Below, piece by piece: positions 59,900-64,000 of a stretch of DNA of 64,000 nucleotides (position 1 is its first letter; every line of letters begins with the position of its first letter). This stretch comes from an uncultured Chloroflexota bacterium. Its GTDB lineage: Bacteria; Chloroflexota; Dehalococcoidia; CAUJGQ01. Both the position numbers and the translations under genes were made by a program. The notes under the pieces were generated by a model, which saw only the letters and a list, made by a program, of their open reading frames with translations, ran no database searches and was not told where the DNA came from. The DNA lies in contig CALFMN010000079.1 in assembly GCA_937879875.1 (NCBI GenBank), forward strand, positions 1-64,000, written 5' to 3'.

Positions 59900-60865
59900 T
59901 CACCTGCCGCTGGGCACGGCGTCGGGCGCGGTGCGGTCGCCGGCATCCTTCCCCACCGGCGCGTCCGCTTCGATCACCTGATTCATCTGGGCGCCGAGCA
60001 GAAAGATGTACGCCGTGATGTACCCGTAGATCATGATCACGGCGACGCCCGCCAGTGCGCCGTAGGCTTCCGTCGGCGTGGCGAAGTTATTGATGTAGAT
60101 CGAGAATCCGGCGGTGAACAGCAGCCAGAGCACGGCTGCCAGCAGCGATCCGGCGCGAATCCAGCGGTACTCTTGCTCGACATCCGGCGCGACGTAGTAG
60201 ACGAGCGCGAAGGCGATCACCACACAGCAGACCAGCAGCGGCCAGGTCACGGCGGCCCACAGGACAGCGAAGGCCTGCCCGGCGCCCAGCGCCTGCGACA
60301 GCTTGTCGGCGAGATGAGTTCCGAACACGACCACCACCACCACGGCCGTCAGCAGCACGGCCACACTCAGCGAGAGCAAGAGCGCGGTACCCCATCGTCT
60401 CCAGAGCGGCCGGTGCTCTTTGACGCCGTAGATTTTGTTCAGCGCCTCCATCGCGGCCAGAAACGTAGTCGCAATCGCCCAGACCGCTCCGGCGAAAGCC
60501 AGCACGGCGCCAAACGTCAAGGCACCATGCACCTGCGTACCGGAGGCGCCGGCGATCTGCTGCTTGAACGCCGCGCCGGACGTCTTCGGCAGCGCCGCGC
60601 CGGCGACGTCCACCATTGCGCCGACGAAGCGTGTTTGATGCAGGGCGGTCAGCAGCCAGAGAGCGGAGACTGCGGCGGGAAACAACGCAAAAACGGCATG
60701 AAAAGCGACGTTGCCGGCGCGCACAGGCAGGCTATTTTGCTCGGCGCGCTGCAATGCCTGACGTATCAAGCGGCCGAGACCGATTCGGCTCGTGCCGGTA
60801 AACGGCACGGGCACCCGGTTGCCCGCGTCAACGGCCGTGCGTTCGACCCCCGTGCGTGCCGTCAT
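59900..60865 (-). CDS. Mirror copy of the YihY/BrkB membrane protein
   Basis: Identical to 17250..18215. Confidence 0.83.
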   Translation of the reverse strand: MTARTGVERTAVDAGNRVPVPFTGTSRIGLGRLIRQALQRAEQNSLPVRAGNVAFHAVFALFPAAVSALWLLTALHQTRFVGAMVDVAGAALPKTSGAAFKQQIAGASGTQVHGALTFGAVLAFAGAVWAIATTFLAAMEALNKIYGVKEHRPLWRRWGTALLLSLSVAVLLTAVVVVVVFGTHLADKLSQALGAGQAFAVLWAAVTWPLLVCCVVIAFALVYYVAPDVEQEYRWIRAGSLLAAVLWLLFTAGFSIYINNFATPTEAYGALAGVAVIMIYGYITAYIFLLGAQMNQVIEADAPVGKDAGDRTAPDAVPSGR

Positions 60866-61055
60866 CGCCGTGCGTTCCGTTCCAGAATCTCGCCCGCGGG
60901 GGCGCGCTCGCACAAAATCGAGCGCGGCGCCCAACTCACCGTACGCGGGACGCTCGTCCGCGTCTGTAGCCCGCGAAGAGCGTCTCGCCCACCCGAAAGC
61001 GTAGCGCCGGCGTCGATCGATTCGTCCTGAGTCGGGCGGGAACGGCGGGAATAGG

Positions 61056-61748
61056 CTACGCGCCGAACTGATCCGCGATCAGATCCGGCAATTCCTTGAC
61101 GCTGCGCAGCAGGTGCGTGTGGCGTACCCGGCCGAGGCTATCGATACCGTGCGAGCCGCTGAGCACGCCGACAACGCCGCAGGCTCCGGCATTGGTGCCG
61201 GCCTCCAGGTCGCGCGGCGTGTCGCCGACGACCAGCAGTTCGCGCGTATCCAGTACACCGGTGCGCTGCATCGCGAGCTGGATCATATACGGCGCCGGGC
61301 GGCCTTCCGGCACCTCATCCGAGGCCACGTGTGCATCGAACGGCGCCCCCAGCCAGCCCAGGCGTTCGAGCATGATCGTGGCGGTCGCCCGCCCGAAACC
61401 CGTGTTGGTCGCGAGTCTGAGGCCGCGCTGCTTGAGCGTGGCCAGGCAGGCGCCGGCCCCGGCGATTTCGGTCAGCGGTCCATCGCGATAGGCAGCGGCC
61501 AGCTCCGCGTCGAAGCGTTCAAAGGCGCCGCTTGCCGCACGGCGAGCCGCTTCTCCCGGGCCAAAGGCTCGTTCGGCGAAGGCGCGGAAGATCGCCTGCT
61601 TGCTGCCGCCACGCGCGGCCTGCAGATCGCCTTCCTCGAACGGCAGCCGCTCTGCCGTGAGCGCGCGGCGATAGGCGTCGAGCACCGCGCCGCCGTCGTC
61701 CACCAGCGTGCCGGTCAGATCGAACACGACCAGGCGCAGCGCTGACAT
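61056..61748 (-). CDS. Mirror copy of the PhnX-like HAD hydrolase
   Basis: Identical to 16367..17059, motif I DLTGT. Confidence 0.78.
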   Translation of the reverse strand: MSALRLVVFDLTGTLVDDGGAVLDAYRRALTAERLPFEEGDLQAARGGSKQAIFRAFAERAFGPGEAARRAASGAFERFDAELAAAYRDGPLTEIAGAGACLATLKQRGLRLATNTGFGRATATIMLERLGWLGAPFDAHVASDEVPEGRPAPYMIQLAMQRTGVLDTRELLVVGDTPRDLEAGTNAGACGVVGVLSGSHGIDSLGRVRHTHLLRSVKELPDLIADQFGA

Positions 61749-61968
61749 CGGTCGCCTCTCGTGGGTGGATTACCGCGGCCTGAGGCATATCCCCCGATGC
61801 GCCGCGAAACCGATCCTGACGCTTCCGCGCACGTACGTCGAGTACCGAACATCCGGCCGCGGCACGACACACCGGGTGTATCCGGCAGCGCTTCGAACTG
61901 CAGGAACTCCATCAGGTTCCGATACTCAAGAAAACGGCGCACGGGCGCCGGCAACGCTGGTTGCGACG

Positions 61969-62352
61969 ATGGACTCCAACCGCAGGGCGTTCTACCGGGT
62001 TTCGTTGCGGATGGCCGAGGCACGCCTGACGGGCATCTGCGACGGCCGCGCCAGCCGCTTCGTGATTCGTATGATCGATCTGAGCGGCGGCGGCGCCTTG
62101 ATCTGGTCGCCGCGGGAGCTGCGCCTGGGCGACGCCGTGCGTCTCCATCTTCCAGCGGCAGACGTGTTTCCAGCGCAGGATCTGCCCGGCCGCGTGGTGA
62201 GAACCGAACCGGTCGGCAAACACTGGCATCTGGCGATCCAGTTCACCTCGCTGAGCGATGCCGCGCGCGATCAGGTCGTGCGCCGCGTGAACTACGAGGA
62301 GCTGCGGCCCTTTGCGGGGCTGACGCATGGCTTGCACGCCACGGGCACCTGA
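61969..62352 (+). CDS. Mirror copy of the PilZ protein
   Basis: Identical to 15763..16146, RxxxR and DxSxxG intact. Confidence 0.83.
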   Translation: MDSNRRAFYRVSLRMAEARLTGICDGRASRFVIRMIDLSGGGALIWSPRELRLGDAVRLHLPAADVFPAQDLPGRVVRTEPVGKHWHLAIQFTSLSDAARDQVVRRVNYEELRPFAGLTHGLHATGT

Positions 62353-62457
62353 ACGAGCGCCGAACCGTTCGTCGGGAGCGCCGCACGCCCGGCCTAAACT
62401 TTGCGCCCACGCCTTCGAGACTTGCTCCAGCCGCGCTTCCGCGGCTGGGGGACGATC

Positions 62458-63129
62458 ATGTCGCGTCGCTTGCTCCGCGTGTCTGCCGCGATCGCCGGGC
62501 TCAGTCTCGCCCTCGCCGGCGCGCTCGCCATCGCGGCGAATGGCCGCGTAGCCGGGCGGCCGGCGCCGGCGCACTTCTCCGGCGGAGTCGCCGTGTTCGG
62601 CAGGATACCCACGCCGGGAGCTTCGATTCGCGCCTACGTCGGCGCCACGCTGTGCGGTACGGGGACGCTCAAAGGCACCTACGCCATGAACGTGCTCTCG
62701 GACCAGGACCGGCCAGGCTGCGGCACCGACAACGCGGATGTGAAGATTGCGATCGGCGACTACTGGGCGAATGAGACCGGCCAGTGGCAGGCGGGCGCCT
62801 TTCAGGACCTCGACCTTTCGGCGCCCCGCCTGAACAGCACGGATCTGCAGCCGGGTTGCACCGATGGCATCAAGGTGACCCTCTCGAACAACACGACGAT
62901 TGCCGATCTCGTCTCACTGGTTCAGCCGGCCGAGAACCTGCAGGCGATCTGGAAACATGCGGCCAAAGACTGGCAGAGCTGGTTTCCCGACGGTCAGGAC
63001 GCCGACAACACGCTCAAGACAGTCAGCAAGGGCGACACGATTACCGTCTGCGTCAGCGATGCGTCGTCGCTCTCGATGCCGATCCCCGCGCCACCGCCGC
63101 CCGCCTCGCCAACGCCGTCGTCACCGTAG
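62458..63129 (+). CDS. Mirror copy of the secreted protein
   Basis: Identical to 14986..15657 with signal peptide and Pro-rich tail. Confidence 0.7.
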   Translation: MSRRLLRVSAAIAGLSLALAGALAIAANGRVAGRPAPAHFSGGVAVFGRIPTPGASIRAYVGATLCGTGTLKGTYAMNVLSDQDRPGCGTDNADVKIAIGDYWANETGQWQAGAFQDLDLSAPRLNSTDLQPGCTDGIKVTLSNNTTIADLVSLVQPAENLQAIWKHAAKDWQSWFPDGQDADNTLKTVSKGDTITVCVSDASSLSMPIPAPPPPASPTPSSP

Positions 63130-63219
63130 TTGCGGCGCTCACAGTGAGCCGGATTCTTCGAGGTCATCGAACTGGGATACGGGCAAAATGGGAAATGCGC
63201 TGAAAGGCGAGGAGTTCCT

Positions 63220-63477
63220 CTACTCGCCCCACGCGGCCCGCTCACGGTTCAGGTATTCCTGCGCATCTTCGTCCTGCCAGACCTCGGCGCCGAGACCCTT
63301 CAGCGCGGCCGCATAGTCAAACGGCTCCGGCAGCAGGACGATGGTGCCGGCGCGAACATCCACGAGCAACGTGTCGCCGCTCTGAATGCCGAGTCGGCGC
63401 CGGACCTCTGCCGGAACCACAATCTGATTCCTGCTGCTCAGCTTCACGCGCAGAGTCACGTCGCTGCACCTTTGCAT
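63220..63477 (-). CDS. Mirror copy of the AbrB-type protein
   Basis: Identical to 14638..14895. Confidence 0.8.
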   Translation of the reverse strand: MQRCSDVTLRVKLSSRNQIVVPAEVRRRLGIQSGDTLLVDVRAGTIVLLPEPFDYAAALKGLGAEVWQDEDAQEYLNRERAAWGE

Positions 63478-63577
63478 CGCTCACAGCCCTGGCCTCTCCT
63501 GGCAATGTATCGAGGCTGCTCAGCAAGAGCGAGACGAGAAGAAGTGACCGCCACGGGTTCGCCCGGCTGCGACACGC

Positions 63578-64000
63578 TCAGCCCGCCGCGCGATGGCGGT
63601 ACTGCACCGCCTCGGCGACGTGCGCCGACTCGATGCCCTCCGAGCCGGCGAGGTCGGCGATCGTACGCGCCAGCTTGAGTGTGCGATGGAAGGCCCGCGC
63701 TGAGAGGCCGAGCTGTTCCATCGCCAGACGCAGCAGTGCGCGGGCGCCGTCGTCGAGCAGGGACTGGCAATGGCGGCGCACCTCCGCGGGCGTCATCTCC
63801 GCGTTGGTGTGCACGCGCGTGCCGGCGAAGCGCTCGCCCTGCCGCGTGCGCGCCGTCTCGACGCGCCCGCGCACGGCGCTGGTTGGTTCGGCCGATGCCG
63901 TGCCGGCCAACTTCTCGAACTCGACGCGCGGCACCTCGATGTGAATGTCGATGCGGTCGAGCAATGGGCCGGAGATGCGCCGCTGGTAGCGCGCCACGGC
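63578..64000 (-). CDS. comM: Mirror copy of ComM, 5' part beyond the window
   Basis: Covers the C-terminal portion of ComM (from about SAVARYQRRISGPL to YRHRAAG), equal to 14115..14537. The gene is cut by the window edge, so whether the mirror extends through the rest of comM and into 1..13001 is unknown. Confidence 0.85.
   Translation of the reverse strand, partial: AVARYQRRISGPLLDRIDIHIEVPRVEFEKLAGTASAEPTSAVRGRVETARTRQGERFAGTRVHTNAEMTPAEVRRHCQSLLDDGARALLRLAMEQLGLSARAFHRTLKLARTIADLAGSEGIESAHVAEAVQYRHRAAG

Overview
The window is high-GC, gene-dense bacterial DNA. The likely source is a Chloroflexota lineage, for example a Dehalococcoidia- or Thermomicrobia-like metagenome genome. This is inferred from the T-box-controlled ileS, paired CaiB/BaiF CoA-transferases, Uma2 and DUF5615/DUF433 genes, a four-domain rhodanese, a MmyB-like regulator and many C-rich palindromic repeats. 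No rRNA gene was seen to settle the taxonomy.

The main structural fact is a perfect, spacer-less inverted duplication. Every base x from 14115 to 39057 reappears as the reverse complement at 78115 minus x (39058..64000). The arms are at least 24,943 bp each and open at the right window edge. The axis lies inside pnkp at a natural short palindrome. Base-perfect arms, a gene cut at the axis and the known instability of long palindromes make a fold-back artefact (amplification, chimeric read or assembly) far more likely than a biological duplication. Real gene content is therefore about 39 kb: unique DNA 1..14114 plus one copy of the arm. Right-arm genes are listed for completeness but should not be counted as paralogues.

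Unique part (1..14114): a heptamer array abutting guaB; two tandem DUF5615/DUF433 toxin-antitoxin-like cassettes with convergent genes; a GatA-like amidase; a methyltransferase; a small winged-helix regulator; a translation block hisS, prfA-prmC (last two overlapping TGATG); then rel (ppGpp metabolism), a YjfB-like small gene, a Uma2 nuclease-like gene and comM.

Arm (14115..39057): an AbrB-type protein, a secreted protein, a PilZ protein, a PhnX-like HAD hydrolase and a YihY membrane protein; a minus-strand group (aminotransferase, beta-propeller, Zn-ribbon protein, sirtuin, tRNA-Glu); T-box leader plus ileS; a serine hydrolase; a four-rhodanese protein; a VOC protein with a strong promoter; a MmyB-like regulator with an adjacent 15-bp operator-like palindrome; a CoA-thioester operon (Cys-less thiolase-fold protein, DUF35 Zn-ribbon/OB protein, two CaiB proteins); a Nudix hydrolase; and the RNA-repair pair hen1-pnkp, where the sequence mirrors.

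Two repeat themes recur: C-rich palindromes that sit between genes and also inside hen1 and pnkp, where they encode domain linkers, and a TTCCCTG heptamer. I found no CRISPR array, transposase, integrase or phage genes. The closest to an interesting system are the Hen1-Pnkp RNA-repair locus broken by the axis, the duplicated convergent DUF5615/DUF433 cassettes and the Cys-less thiolase/DUF35/CaiB operon.
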